Shown: piece by piece, positions 37,351 through 49,545 of the stretch | Position numbering within the stretch: the first letter of the stretch is position 1 | How the letters are laid out: every line of letters starts with the position of its first letter | Assembly: GCA_038380795.1 (NCBI GenBank) | Contig: CM076260.1 | Coordinates: forward strand, 35,436,634 to 35,500,633 | Length of the DNA: 64,000 bases | Source of the DNA: Pyrocephalus nanus | Taxonomy: Eukaryota; Chordata; Aves; Passeriformes; Tyrannidae | Reading direction: 5' to 3' | Made by a program: the position numbers and the translations under genes | Notes under the pieces: model-generated | Told to the model about the DNA's origin: nothing | Database searches by the model: none | Seen by the model: the letters and a program-made list of their open reading frames with translations, nothing else

Positions 37351-38827
37351 GGACTCAGGAAGGCTAATTTTAGCTTTGAGAAGCTAATTCCTCTTGTCTG
37401 TCTCCATAGACAGTTGAGAACAGCTCCTTTTAGATGCACATACAGAACAGGACTCTCCCCACTGGTCTAACAAGAATAGCCCCAATATTTCCCCACAGCT
37501 GGAAATCCTGGTCCCCTCCTTTCACTACTGCCACAAATGGCTTTGTGCTCCTTTCATTACACTTTTGATCTTCTCTTCCTGATCTTATAAAATACCAGGC
37601 CTCAGCCTATGAATCTGTTTGGGATATAGATTACCATTCCTTCTCATTGTTATCCTTGCTCCTTATTGCTTATTTAAAAAAAAAAAAAAAAATTATCAAG
37701 AATTTTTGCAAAACATCTCAGACTGACAGAGCTGTGTATGTGGAATTCTCTGATCTCAATTACAGCCAGGTCCATTTTTCAGGAAGTACAATTACATTAT
37801 CACAATGTCCTTCATTTCAATTTTTTTAAATCAACATTAATTGTTTGGCACATACTGGTGCTCTTTGCAATATTCCCTCAGGTTTGAAAAGCAGCCATAA
37901 GTCAACAATCTTTCTTAAATACTGGCACAAGAAAACAAGTGGCCTCTTTGCCTTCCAAAAGAAACCTCATAGCGCCTTCAAAATTAACTGTAGATTAGTA
38001 GGGCACATTGCACAATAGTGAAAACAAAACAGAAACGTAATCCCTGACAGAGGTCAACAACAACAACAGGCTCACAGTCACTCTCAGGTTTCTGCCAGTG
38101 ATAGGGTTCAGCTTTCACTCTACAGGTTACGTGCATGTCCAGTGACCACAGAACATGCCCTCGAGCCACCCACTTTCCTCAGGGTAGGCCGACTGCAAAG
38201 CATTTTGCGTAGTCCTATCATGTGCAGATGCTTCAGTCTCATGCTTCAGCATGCACAGGACTAACTGACAAGTCACAGATCATTCAGGATGAGACCATAG
38301 GCACTGCCTGAATCTACGATGCACGCATGCAACCCCCGCATCACTTCTAGGAACAAGGCAAAAAAACATCGTGGCCACCTGGTCATTTTATGAATCGCTT
38401 TTTTTGCTAGGAAACTCTCACGGACCTCTTGCTCAAACAATCCTCAGTTCAGAAATCAAGATTATATCTAAAGCCTCATGAGATGAAGTGTAGTACAAGG
38501 AAACCCCAAGAAACATGCAGGCTTCAAAATTATTAGAAGAGTTAATGCTTAAATCTCAAGTACTGCTCAGACTTTAATATCATGGTCTGCTAACCCAAGT
38601 GTTATTCAGCTGCAGATTCTCTCTATCATTTGCTTCTGTCTTATAAAGTACCATACTGGGAGTCCCTGGGTGAGTGACAGCAGATGACATGTTAACACAA
38701 GGCCACAGACTCATATCAACACAGGCAGCATAGACAGGCGCAGTACTGAACCCACCTAATTTAACATTACGTTCTTACTAGCCTGCTGGAGGGTAAGAAG
38801 TCCTGTGGATACACTAGTGGGACTGTA

Positions 38828-39060
38828 ATCAGAGAATTATAGAATTATTAAGGTTGGAAAAGACCTCCAAGATCATAGGGTCCAACCTTTGACTGAACAC
38901 CATCTTGTCAGCTAAACCACAGCACTAAGTGCTACATTCAGTCGTTTCTTGAACACTTCCAGGCATGGTGAATCCACTGGCTCCCCGGGCAGCCCATTCC
39001 AATGCTTGACACTCCTTACAATGAAGAAATTCTTCCTGAAATCCAAACTAATGATTTGGA
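38828..39060 (-). mobile_element. CR1 LINE fragment, 3' end
   Basis: The left end reads AGAATTATTAAGGTTGGAAA and continues with AGACCTCCAAGATCAT, the reverse complement of a CR1 3' terminus. The minus strand across 38912-39060 encodes FFIVRSVKHWNGLPGEPVDS-like text, matching the ORF2 C-terminus, with a stop after SAVV. The wording (GGTTGGAAAAGACC) suggests a different CR1 subfamily from the copy at 7 kb. The 5' end is truncated. Confidence 0.9.
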
Positions 39061-42057
39061 AGGAAGCAAAAAAGATGGTTACACTGCCAAAAACATCCAT
39101 AGGTCACAGCTTTTTCCTTGGGAGATACTAAGCAGTATCAAGGCAAGGCAGTTCAGTGGGCTGAAGTATTGTTGGAAGGAGAGACTTGATGCTTGCGAAG
39201 GAACTCAGCTATTCAAGAACTGTGAAGGGAGTAGAGAGAATGAGAAGCTCTGAACTCATTCACACAAGAACATTAATTCTGAGTTAGATACCACAAAAAG
39301 GTAAAACTATATATCTATTCACAATCAGAAAATCCTACTATGTCATACGGGAAAAAAAGCCTGAAAGTTGCAGAGAGAGCACATGCATTGTTCTATGTAA
39401 AAACCAGAATGAGGGACACAAGTGAGGGTTTACTTAAAGTAATGAAACAGCAGCCAGAGAGAAGGAATTTGCTAAGAGAGAAAAGAGGAGCAGCACTTGG
39501 TAAGGAGAAGGTGCAGGCAATGGCCACTCCTAGGATCAAATAAGGAAGAAGTCAAGATGCAAGAGATTAATGAAATGGTCCCTTTAACAATACCCCCAGC
39601 TGGAAAAGGGAGATGGTTCAGGAAAAAAGAGAACAAGCAGTAGGTAGGTACAAAATATACTAAGAAAAGTAAACAGATCAGCAAATATCATTCAACAGAC
39701 ACAGTTTATTTTTCAGCTCATTCACTTGAACTCAAACAAGTTTATGATATATATTAAGATCCTATTATACTCTGCCTATAATATTCTGCCTAAGAAAACC
39801 AACAATGTATTAACATAAGCCATGCCAACTGAATACTGAATGCACCATAGGAATGCTATTGAATAAGAAAGAATAAGAAATATTGAATGCCTAGAGATAA
39901 TTATCTTGGTGATGCCTCCATTATTCATGTCATGACCAGAGCTCAGCATTCCAATAGAGTAGCCCTGTGTAGCTCCCAGCAAACTTCTGTTTCTTTGCTA
40001 TTCCAAATCGTGAAGTTTTGTCTCAGTGTTTTTAAAAGGTTTTTCCATGAAGGACAGATGATACGTCTTGCTGAGGTATAAAATCAGTCAGTGACTCTTC
40101 AGTAAAAAATTCATCATATTTATGATTTTAGAACAAAATTGCTTTGAAGCATTTTCAGGTGCTGGTCTACAGTTTTCCACACATAAATTTTAGACACAAA
40201 TAGCAGCAGATTCAAACACTGTACTGTCATTTCCAGTAATCCATAGTCATCAAACCACCAGCTCTACAGCACCAGCAATACCACCTGTAATTTAAGATGT
40301 GGACGTAAATAGTCCAGGATGTAAAAATAGACCGCCTGTTTCTGCATGTGAGTGCTACAGAGTAAACTATTGCTGTCCCTTTTCTGAGGTGATTTGGACT
40401 TATAAGGAACAAATTTCTCATGAATTCTCAGCAAATATGCAGACAACTGAATGTTAGCCAAAGATCCAGCACAAAGGTAGGCTGAAACACAGGAAGAGAA
40501 GTGTAATAGTAGCAATATATAATTTATTCCAATATCCCAGTTACACTTGTATCTGCTTTCATCTCCACCCAGATATTTTCCTGCACCTTATAAAGAAATG
40601 TCAAGCACATTCCTAATCGGGTGTTGAGTGTAATCTGACATTTGGAAAAGTTTGGTAACTAGAAGGTGAGGTCACATACACCCCTGAGAGAATCTGGATA
40701 CTTCAAAGGATGAAGTTACCAAGCAAGCAGAAATTATTTTTGCAACTTGCACCACAATACTAAGATCACATTTTTCTCCGTTATTACTGGATGGAAAGTT
40801 ATCCTTATTCAAATACTACTCTTCAAAGACAGGCAGGCAGAGGTCTTCAGCAGATAGTGGGGCTTTTTCCCCAGAAAAACAAAAAAAAATTTTTTTAAAA
40901 TACTGGTTAAATTTCTAAAAAGGGAGGAGGACAGGTTCTCCATGCAATACCCATGAGAGACATAGAGGGGGAGACCGGTCATTTATGACGGTAGAGTAGC
41001 CCAGCTTCTTCCAGTGGGAACACAAAAATCCCAGTAGATCCAAAGCCTTCCCACGGTCCCCCCTGCCCACAGCTGTGCCAGATCAGCAATAGCGCTGTGG
41101 TTCTCACCTCTAACTCACCACCAGGTTCCCGCTGTCCTTTCCCTGTATGCAGACTCCTGCCCTCCTCCCTTAGACCCCTGTCATGAGGACTTCTCAGACA
41201 TAAGTTTTCAGTCTGGCCAGCACTTTTCACATGCACCATGTGCTTTTCCTCAGTAGCGCCTCACAGCACCGTGGCCCTTCCTCGCGCCCTTTCCCATCGC
41301 AAGCCAGCTCCACGCAGACTCCCTCAGCCTTTCTTACCCTTCGTGTCTTCCAGCCCTTTGTGAAAGATCCCTATCCCACTTGATGAGAGTAAATCATTCA
41401 GTCATCACCATTTCTAGCCTATCTTTCACGAGAGATCAGATCGCCTCCCCCTGCTGTTCCACAGTTTCATTGCCATTCCTGTCTTCCCTGCTCACAATTT
41501 CTTTTGTACAGCAGGCAGCTTCAAACCTCATTTTTACCATCTGGAAGACAAGACAGCATACTTTGAAGAGTTTCCCTCCACCATATTTAATTCAAATCCT
41601 TTAGCCTTCTGGGGATGAGTTGGTTTTGTCAGTAATTTGAGTAATAAGAGCACAAACATAATTGTTAACTGAGCCAAACTGTTTCTGAGCTTTCCTCAGT
41701 AAAATTCCTGTCCTAAATCACAGCTCCCTATGTTTTAGGAAGTGATTTCCCTCCTAACTCCATCTGGTTTAGAACAAGAATAAAGTCAGGCAAGAGATTT
41801 GCAAGAACCAGAGGGTTTAAAATTTGCTAACAAGAGGGTTGGGGAAGATAAGCAGTGCCAGCTTGCTGTAGAAATCTTAATAAATGAGAACAGTCCAATC
41901 AATAATAGCATTTATAATTTTTCTTTCAGATCTATCCCTTTAGTAGATGAAAAATTCTTTTTAGGGAAGATATTCCCAGCTTCTGGTTTGGAATTGGACC
42001 CCTTGGTTAATATTTTTCTTTAAATTCCATGGCCTGTTTGCCTTCATTCCTGAAGAC
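39061..42057. other. Intergenic, no gene seen
   Basis: No supported gene or element. The block at about 40975-41380 is moderately GC-rich with scattered CpGs but shows neither a clear CpG island nor LTR termini. Confidence 0.45.
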
Positions 42058-42079
42058 TTTTTTTTTTTTTTTTTTTTTT
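42058..42079. repeat. Poly(T) tract, T22
   Basis: An uninterrupted run of 22 T, preceded by CCTGAAGAC. Read on the minus strand it is an A22 run lying about 30 bases after the stop of the open frame at 42110-42597, as a retrocopy tail would. Confidence 0.8.
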
Positions 42080-42109
42080 CCAAAGCACATGGAAGTTCTT
42101 ATTAGGCGT

Positions 42110-42597
42110 TCATCCAAACACACTCAGTAGATCTTGCGTGCTGCCTTCTAGCAGAATGCTTTTAATTGAAAGGAAATCCCTACCTCCTGCTAGGTTTGGG
42201 TGGGCTGCAATTAGTTCCATACTAGTTAGTTTTTCCAGAAAGTCATATAACTCTTCTACACAGGCATTCCCACTCTGGTCCAGCTGCAAGCAATATGCTG
42301 AGTCAGCAAAAACAAGGAGGCAAAAGGAATTTTTCATTGAATTAAGAATCCAATCTGTCCTCAATCTTATAAAATATGTGTTGGATTCCATCTGTCCTGG
42401 AAGATCCCCACTCTGATCACACCAGCAACCAGCACTCGCACGGGACCTACGTGCCCTCAGTGATACTGCGAACTGCCCCACTGCAAGGACACTCTGGACT
42501 CCATCGACCAGGGGCAACATCTTGCAAGCTAACAGTGTGAGCCTGTCCGGGTAGCAAAATGCAAATGCCCTCTTAAGCTTGAACCGCACTTCTTCAG
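42110..42597 (-). other. Unassigned open frame of about 160 codons, not called a gene
   Basis: After the A40 tract (T40 on this strand) the minus strand stays open for about 162 codons and stops with TGA at 42110. The C-terminal half, with words such as DQSGNACVEELYDFLEKL and SIKSILLEGSTQDLLSVFG, looks protein-like, but I do not recognise a family. The frame extends through the T run as a poly-Phe stretch to 42820 without an ATG at its apparent start there. Two facts invite caution in either direction: the T40 tract followed by CACTGAAG resembles a splice acceptor, and an A22 run follows the stop by about 30 bases like a retrocopy tail. By rough reasoning, one or two frames this long are expected by chance in 64 kb. 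Confidence 0.2.
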
Positions 42598-42599
42598 TG

Positions 42600-42639
<40 letters not shown>
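42600..42639. repeat. Poly(A) tract, A40
   Basis: An uninterrupted run of 40 A, the longest homopolymer in the window. It is bordered by CTTCAGTG on the left and GTGTCTTCTG on the right; the right flank is nearly the reverse complement of the CTGAAGAC before the T22 tract. Exact length is likely to vary, and assembly error is possible. Confidence 0.85.
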
Positions 42640-42641
<2 letters not shown>

Positions 42642-42825
42642 GTCTTCTGTCCCTTACTTGTAAGGAAAACAAAATCCACTCCCCTACTTGTAAGATGCAG
42701 CGACTGAAGCCAAGAGCAAAGCGTGCAGAACATGTGAGTTTTGGCAAATTCAGATGCAGAAAAACTAAAAGTTGGAGGAAATAGTTTTCTGGGTGCCGCT
42801 GGTTTATTTGAAGCCAACAAAGCAT

Positions 42826-44244
42826 GAAATGGTCTTAACAGTTTGTTGTGTTTTGATGTAACATGATGATCTAGAATTTCTCGACAAGTAGAGTAGGAGC
42901 TTGAGTTTCAGTTCGTTGATTGGTGGTTTCCTGGATTCGTCCAAGAAATGTATTCAAACAGTATGTGCAGCAGAAACCATTTTTAGTCATGAATGTTCAA
43001 TGGCAAACATCTGAAAGGGGACATCCAATAATAAAAACAACAGTTAAGTAAATCAAGCTTTATCATTTCCAAAGACAATTGTCAAAATTGGGAGATGTTT
43101 AAAATTTCATGTGTGCCTAGGTATCTGCTAAGTTTATTCTATGTTCTAACAGAAATCCATGAGTCACAGGCCTTTACTAAACCTAAGAACTACTTATCTT
43201 GAGACCCATGGATTTTGAATAGTTTCACATCCATGATTTAGATCAGCACAGTCAGTCTTCTAACACAATGACTACTGCATAAAAATTCAAAATAGTGAGC
43301 CTATATTTAGGTTATTTTTTAACAAGCTTCTCTTGGTAGTAATAAAAGACATCAGGTAAATTCTGCTTTGTTAAGTATAAGTTAAAGGAAAATATCTCTT
43401 ATATATATATATAGATAGATATAGATATAGATATAGATATATATGGGAACTGCTTTATGGGAAAAAATTTCTGTTTGAACTTTTTCCTTTGAAGTTAGAG
43501 GTTTTCATCATGGAAAATTTTTGAGAATTTTAAAGGAGTGTTTTAGTTTCACTTTGACTTAAAATACCAGGGTTTTTTTTGCCAAAAACCTACAACAGTA
43601 TAAACTGAAATGATTCAAAAATATTTTTTTCTAAATCATTGATTTAGCACGAAAAGCACTTTCGGATGTATTTGCTGCAGGGAAATGAATATTTCCAGTG
43701 GAAGCAAAGGAACATTATAAAAAATCAACATTAACAAAATTGTATTTTTGGTAAGAAAATCTTCTGCACTAAATACTGCAGCCAACAGTAATTACAATTT
43801 GTCCAAAACCCTAAGAGAGCTACAATGGATTCTTGGAACCTTTTAAATATCCCACCTCATGCTGTAATAATGTTGCACAGTGAGAGTGTGAAAAGATTAT
43901 AGTGAAAGGTTTGTATCCCAACAGCACCTGAATATAAACATGTTTGTTTAACTGACAACAGCTTCTTCCATACACGATTTTAAATTTGCAGAAAACTATA
44001 AATAGATAACACTTTCACTGAAAGCATTAAATTAGCCAACTGGGTAGACTTTATGTAATGTGGAGTAATGTGGAGTGATAATGAACACCATGTGTGTGTG
44101 ATAATGGGGGTTGTAGAAAATAGATCTGGCCAGCTGAGTGAAAAGGAAATGCTAAAGAAGAAAAAATCTGAAGTCCAAGCCAAAACAAGTGACCTAGAGG
44201 AGCAAGTAAAGGTTTGTATTTGGGGCAGGCTAGAGGCCTGAGAG
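42826..44244. other. Intergenic, AT-rich, no gene seen
   Basis: No supported gene. The AT-rich sequence contains the dinucleotide/tetranucleotide microsatellite listed at 43399-43444. Confidence 0.5.
43399..43444. repeat. AT/GATA-type microsatellite
   Basis: (TA)n passes into GATAGATA and then (GATATA)n over 46 bases. It is likely to be variable in length. Confidence 0.85.
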
Positions 44245-44465
44245 AGATCAGCAATTCAGCGGGGTATTTTTAAGCATATGCTCAAGGCCCTCCTTATTCG
44301 GCAGGAAACTTAAGCATATGCTCAGAGGTTAAGCATCAGCTAAAGTCTCATTGATGTCAATGGGTCTTAAACACATGCCTAGAGATACATATGTGCTGAA
44401 GTGCTTTTACAAATAAGAATGGACTGGGGATCAGGGCCTCAGTCCCCTGGTATTCCATAGCAGGC
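44245..44465. repeat. Ancient interspersed repeat with TTAAGCATATGCTC motifs
   Basis: TTAAGCATATGCTCA occurs at 44270 and 44310, with weaker versions near 44328 (TTAAGCATCAGCTAAAG) and 44367 (TTAAACACATGCCTAG). They are followed by CATTGATGTCAATGGGTC and a GATCAGGGCCTCAGTCCC end. A repeat with 'ttaagcacatgctta', 'ttgacttcaatggg' and 'ggatcagggcc' blocks is widespread in reptile genomes, and this looks like a worn copy. I cannot give a reliable family name. Confidence 0.5.
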
Positions 44466-44694
44466 TAACCCTGCAACCTCCTGGCTTTCCAAATTCTTCT
44501 GAGTAGATCTCATTTATTATACACACAGGACCAGACTTAAGTGTTAAGAACTTGCATTACTGTACATAACTGCCATTAGTCCCTTGGTACCAAAATAAAT
44601 AGGAAAGTACAGATACATTTAAAAAACACCAGTAACTTCTACTGCAATGTGTCCAAGGAATTCCCTTAATGATAACAATGAAAGCATAAAAAAA

Positions 44695-44765
44695 GCAGAA
44701 ATGCGACTTTTGAGCAGGTCATTTAGCCTTTCCATCACTGATGTAAGAAAACTTCCACAAGAACA
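44695..44765 (+). repeat. MIR-like ancient SINE relic
   Basis: TTTGAGCAGGTCATTTAGCC and TTTCCATCACTGATGTAAGA align by eye with the MIR core ('ttgggcaggtcacttagcctctcc...tcatctgtaaaa'). Short and diverged, it is comparable with the relic near 20830. Confidence 0.5.
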
Positions 44766-47700
44766 AAGTTAAAGGTAAAATTGAATCTTAACTGAAACCT
44801 GACTTCAAGTAACTTATTTTGAAAGATGGTATGGTGCTCTTAGTTTTTGTGCAGCCAATGGATCTGGACTTCCTTATGACCTTCCGTGCCTGAGTAGTCC
44901 ACTTATGAACCACAGAGCTGACCGGGCATCACTGTAACAACAGAAAAGTTGTTTTCTGGCAAAGTTTTCTTTGCCAGTTCATCTTCATGTAGGCAAAATG
45001 CAAAGCACTGTTCTGCTGTGATATAAATTTAGATATCCACAACAACTATACTCTGTATCTGAGATGGCACGTTAACATTATGAAAAAAATCTTCAAAATT
45101 TTTAGGTAATTTAGGCCAGATTCAAGTACGGCTTCTCCTTCTTTCTCCCTCTTTAAAACTGCATGAAAATACACCATAAAGTGGCAAGAAGAATTATATG
45201 GTCAGATTACTAATCATATTATTTTTTTTTCTGTGACATTAGCACAGAATTTGAAATTATCAGTAAAAATCCTTCTTGTGCATTTCAGTGAACCTGAACA
45301 ACCACTTGGTCTCTGCATTTTGTAATTCTCCAAGGATAAATATGCAGCAGAGGAAATGGTCATAAAGACGAGTGGCAGGGCCATCTGAGAACTACTTTAG
45401 ATGGACTCTGTAAATGATGGTCCATTTTAAAACACCCTTAATATGGCATGAGCAAACTCAGGTACATCTGAGCAGCAGGAGACTGCCAAATTACTGCTGT
45501 GAGTGCAACCACTGCGTTGCTCTCCTCCACTGTTGCCAGAGCAGTGATTATAGCAAAAAGATGACTTCAACAAACAAAAAAAAGCTTTATTAAAATTCAT
45601 TGAAGTAGGCAGAAAATATACTATTTACATGTGTGTTTCCCTTCTGTCACATGACTCATGTCTTAAACTGGGGAGCATTACTGTTTGGCATTTCCTGCAA
45701 ATGCACTGAGGAAAAGCCACAGCAATATAGTACTCCTTCCAGAGATGTTAGCATTTCAAGACTCACAGAAGTGGCTAATGTTCAATTTCTGGTTAACATT
45801 TGCTCACTTTCTTGCTTTGTTTTTTCAGATGAAGACAACCTGGTGAAAGCATTTCCACATTCCTCTTTGCACTTCTGCTATGACAAAACTTAGCTGATGT
45901 AGGCAAATTCAAGCTCTAAAAGCATATATCTTCCACCGACTTTGTTTCAAGTTTCTGCCTCTTTATTAACTATGGAAGAGCACCTCTTCCTTCTTGCCCA
46001 AGCAAGCTGCTGGTTATCATTCCCATCCCTCCGGTCGGTCGAGTAACACATGATGCTGGCCTAGTATAAATATGAAACAGGTTCCTTTGGAATCTGAAAT
46101 ACTGTTTGTACATCCTACCACTGACCACAGCGGAACAATGGTGTGCCAATTATATGGAAAAAAATAACTCTATTTGCTTGCTCTTTCTGTACCTCTGTCT
46201 GAAATATACCTAGCTCCAAAGCTATTATTTATAGTTATGAGGTGACAACTGAGAGCTAGCAGTCTGCTGAGTGAAAAAATGTTTGCATTTATCCTTTTTA
46301 GAGATATCCTAGATATATATGTGCACATACATGTGCAGCAGCTATTTATACTGGATAGGGAGAAGTACCTAGTCAACTACAGTGTTTATTCAGTGGCATG
46401 AAAAGTTCTTTATTTTGTGTGAATTAAGTGACAAAACTCCATTTTTAAAGATTATTCAAAATGAAAATAATTTTATTCAAAGCCTACAGCTGCTCTAGCA
46501 TTGTTTAAAACACGGAGAAGTAGTGTTGTAGGTTTTCTGTGAACACTTAAAGAAAACTTCCATTTTAACTTCCATAGTCACAATTTGATGCTGTGATCTT
46601 TTTTTGGCAACTTGAAACTATCAGGAAGGGTTTGCCTTCATCATCTCCATAGTTTGCCTTCAAACAGTTGCAGACTGACCCTAACTGCCTCCTCATCAGG
46701 CTCTACAAGCACAGGACCCTTCACCTTTTTGTAAAAAGCTCATCCTACATGTTTCTGGCCACCTTGGCAGCCCTCCACTACTGCCTCTCCAGCAACTCCA
46801 CACTGCCAGCGTTTCAACCAAGCTCACACATCGCTTCTGTAGGGCTGAAAAATAGGATGAGCTCAGCTTTATCAGGGTTGCTTGGAAGATTGTCACTGAA
46901 CAACCCTTTACTCTCCTCGGGCTCTATGGATCAGCTTTGTCAGGCCCAGGTGAGGCAGTTTAAGACACCAGTGTTGCAGGGTGTGCCTTTCCCCAGTTTC
47001 AGAGGTGACCACCCCTCGCACAGAGATGGCAGAAACCACCAACAGCTCTCTTCTGTTATCTCTGCTCTGGGGACAGCACGGGGTGACAGATCACGAGGTC
47101 TATAATGACTGACATCACCACACCTAAATCCTTTGAAGGGCATTTTCAGGTGGACTTTACCTCTGAATTTCAAACAATCTCATTATTCTGGGTCATTTTT
47201 CTCTATGAATGGATCATTTCAAGGAAATATAAAAAACAGTCCTATGATCAGATGCAGTCTAAGTCCTATGACTGCTACCCTTGATTTAAGAGGAGAAGAA
47301 ATCCGCTGCACAACAGTTTCCAGCAGGCAAGCATTTAATAAATCTTGTGAAAGTGTGAGGAAAATATGAGGGAAAAAAAACAGACACTGATAAGAGAAAT
47401 ACTTTCAAAGTAGACAGCAACAGAGAGTTTAAAGTAGTTTTCTAGCCAAATAATTACAATAGTTCTCTGTCATAATTTCCCTTGGATGAAAAAAGTCAAA
47501 AACAAATAGGTAGTAATCTTTAAGTCTGAACCACAGAAAACTTGTTGCACTGTCCTTCCAAGGGAAGGACAGAACTTATGTCAAAATAGGAGCGTTAATC
47601 ACACAAAACTTAATGGTCTACCTCAGTTCTTGGCCCCTGACCACATGGATCATGTTGGGTACTAACCCTCTCATGAGCGGTGTGACTGACTTTGGCCTCT

Positions 47701-49480
47701 TCTTCAGCAGTTCAGCTGTGTACTTCCCTCCTTAAAGTGGGAGAGACAACTACTTAACAGAAGAACAGGATTCTAATAGCTGTGAATCCACCCAAATCTC
47801 AGCTCTTAGCATGTTGGGACACTTTATCTGTGTTTCCTATTGAGCAAAATCAACTCTGCTTCCTTATTCCTTCAGGTATCTCCCTGTTCAATGCCTTGTT
47901 TACACTCTCTAGACTGCTCTCCAGAAGCCATCAAAGCTGCCTGGCTCTCTCCACATGCTAGGCAGAGGGGCTAAGGTGGAATTTAGGTTATCTGACCACG
48001 GCTTGAAGCGGAGTCCAAGTATCCTGCCAGCAGGCAACAATTTCTTGGCTCTGCTCACCTTAACCATCACATATTCTTGATTCAGCTCAAATCTCACGCA
48101 GTCCAGGGGCTATCCATGCCTATGAGCTTCCAGTAAACCTTTGGGAATGCAGTATATACACACACACACTCCTCAGGCAGTTCCCTGTGAGTGTGCCAGG
48201 CCATCAAAAATATTTCTTATTCCCAGCTTGGAAACATTTGACCTGCAGAAGAGAAATCAACGTCTGGCATGTACTCCCAACCCACACTTTGTTTTCATAT
48301 TCTTTGCTATCAGTAAAGACATTTTAATAAGCCACAAAAAAGTTCAGGATGAATTTGCTTAGTTAAAAGCATTTCTGAATTTACACTGTAAACAGAGAGA
48401 TGACTCAATGGCAACGCTTCCTAAAACCCCAAGTACTCAACAGTAAATTATATACAGGAAACAAGACAGTTTTAGTCATAAAAAACAAACTTTAGTCTTC
48501 TAAAGGGTATTTATGTCATCCATATAAGACAGGGTAATAAGTAATCAGACTCTTTTGTTTTACTTGCCCATTGCCTTAACATGCAAATTGATTCTAGAGA
48601 AGTAAAGTCTAATTTAATAAGCCTATTATGAGGAAGGAGAAAACTTTCCCTTTTGCACACAATTAAAAACTACCTCTAAAGATGCCTACACACACTTGAT
48701 TTCCAGCCATCAGCAGACACAGAGCAGCAGTGGCAAAAGCCAGAAGATTCTCACTGGAACTCTTCTGGAGACACACTGCTTTGGGATGGGATTGGGGATT
48801 TTGGGTCAAGCTATATGTCAGCCCAGTTTGTCCTATCACAACTTCATGGAGAAATTTCAACACTGCTTGAACCACATGGACACTGAGGCTCAAACAGCAA
48901 AGTGCTGGAGCTAAACCAAATGTACAATGGATCTCCGAAAATACAGTCCATGGAACTCTTTTGATGGGTTCAAGCTTTTGCTGGGTTCAAGCACCAGCAT
49001 CAGTGTCCGGTAAAACACAGAGAGGAGCACTGGGATGAATACAGAGCCCAGATCAGAGATCAAACTAGAAACCCACTCCTGAGGTCTTGGATCATACATG
49101 TAAGCAATGCTTGCTGTTCCATCCACTTGGATATGTTCCTATTTCCTGAATATCCCTCTATGCAGTCTTGACACTGGTACAAGGAGACTGCATAACCAAT
49201 TGCGTGAAGTTGCCTCTTCTCAAGGAGTAAATACACTAATACACTGTGGGGCTGAGGCTGGGGGGGCAAAAAAAAAGAAAAGGTTCAATGAGTTCTCTCC
49301 ACTTTTTATGCCTGTCTTATATTTAGGATTTGCCATCAAACATCCCTCTCAAAGGGAAAGAGAAAAAAAATTTAGGGACTTGATTTGTTGGATTTGTAAA
49401 CATTCTGTTATAAACTCAGAAACTGTGCTGTTTTAAAGTTTTTGCTTTTTCAAGAAAAAAATTGCTCCCTTTCAGAGAGA
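44766..49480. other. Intergenic, no gene seen
   Basis: No supported gene. The longest frame, at about 46668-47105 on the plus strand (145 codons), starts at TTG, matches no family I know, and is not called. A (CA)n stretch of about 6 units lies at 48157-48170. Confidence 0.5.
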
Positions 49481-49481
49481 G

Positions 49482-49487
49482 AATAAA

Positions 49488-49526
<39 letters not shown>

Positions 49527-49545
49527 AAAAAAAAGAAATGCATAC
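49482..49545 (+). repeat. A-rich tract (A27 plus A10) after an AATAAA
   Basis: AATAAA at 49482-49487 is followed nine bases later by A27 (49497-49523), then G, A10, G. The spacing is what a reverse-transcribed mRNA end would show. No target-site duplication or parent gene was recognised upstream, so a simple A-rich repeat remains equally likely. Confidence 0.5.

Noticed and set aside
42529..42825. Poly-phenylalanine reading frames
   Set aside because: The phenylalanine run is the translation of the A40 tract on the minus strand.
46668..47105. 145-codon plus-strand frame
   Set aside because: It begins at TTG, has no recognisable domain, no splice context or promoter, and its length is near chance expectation.
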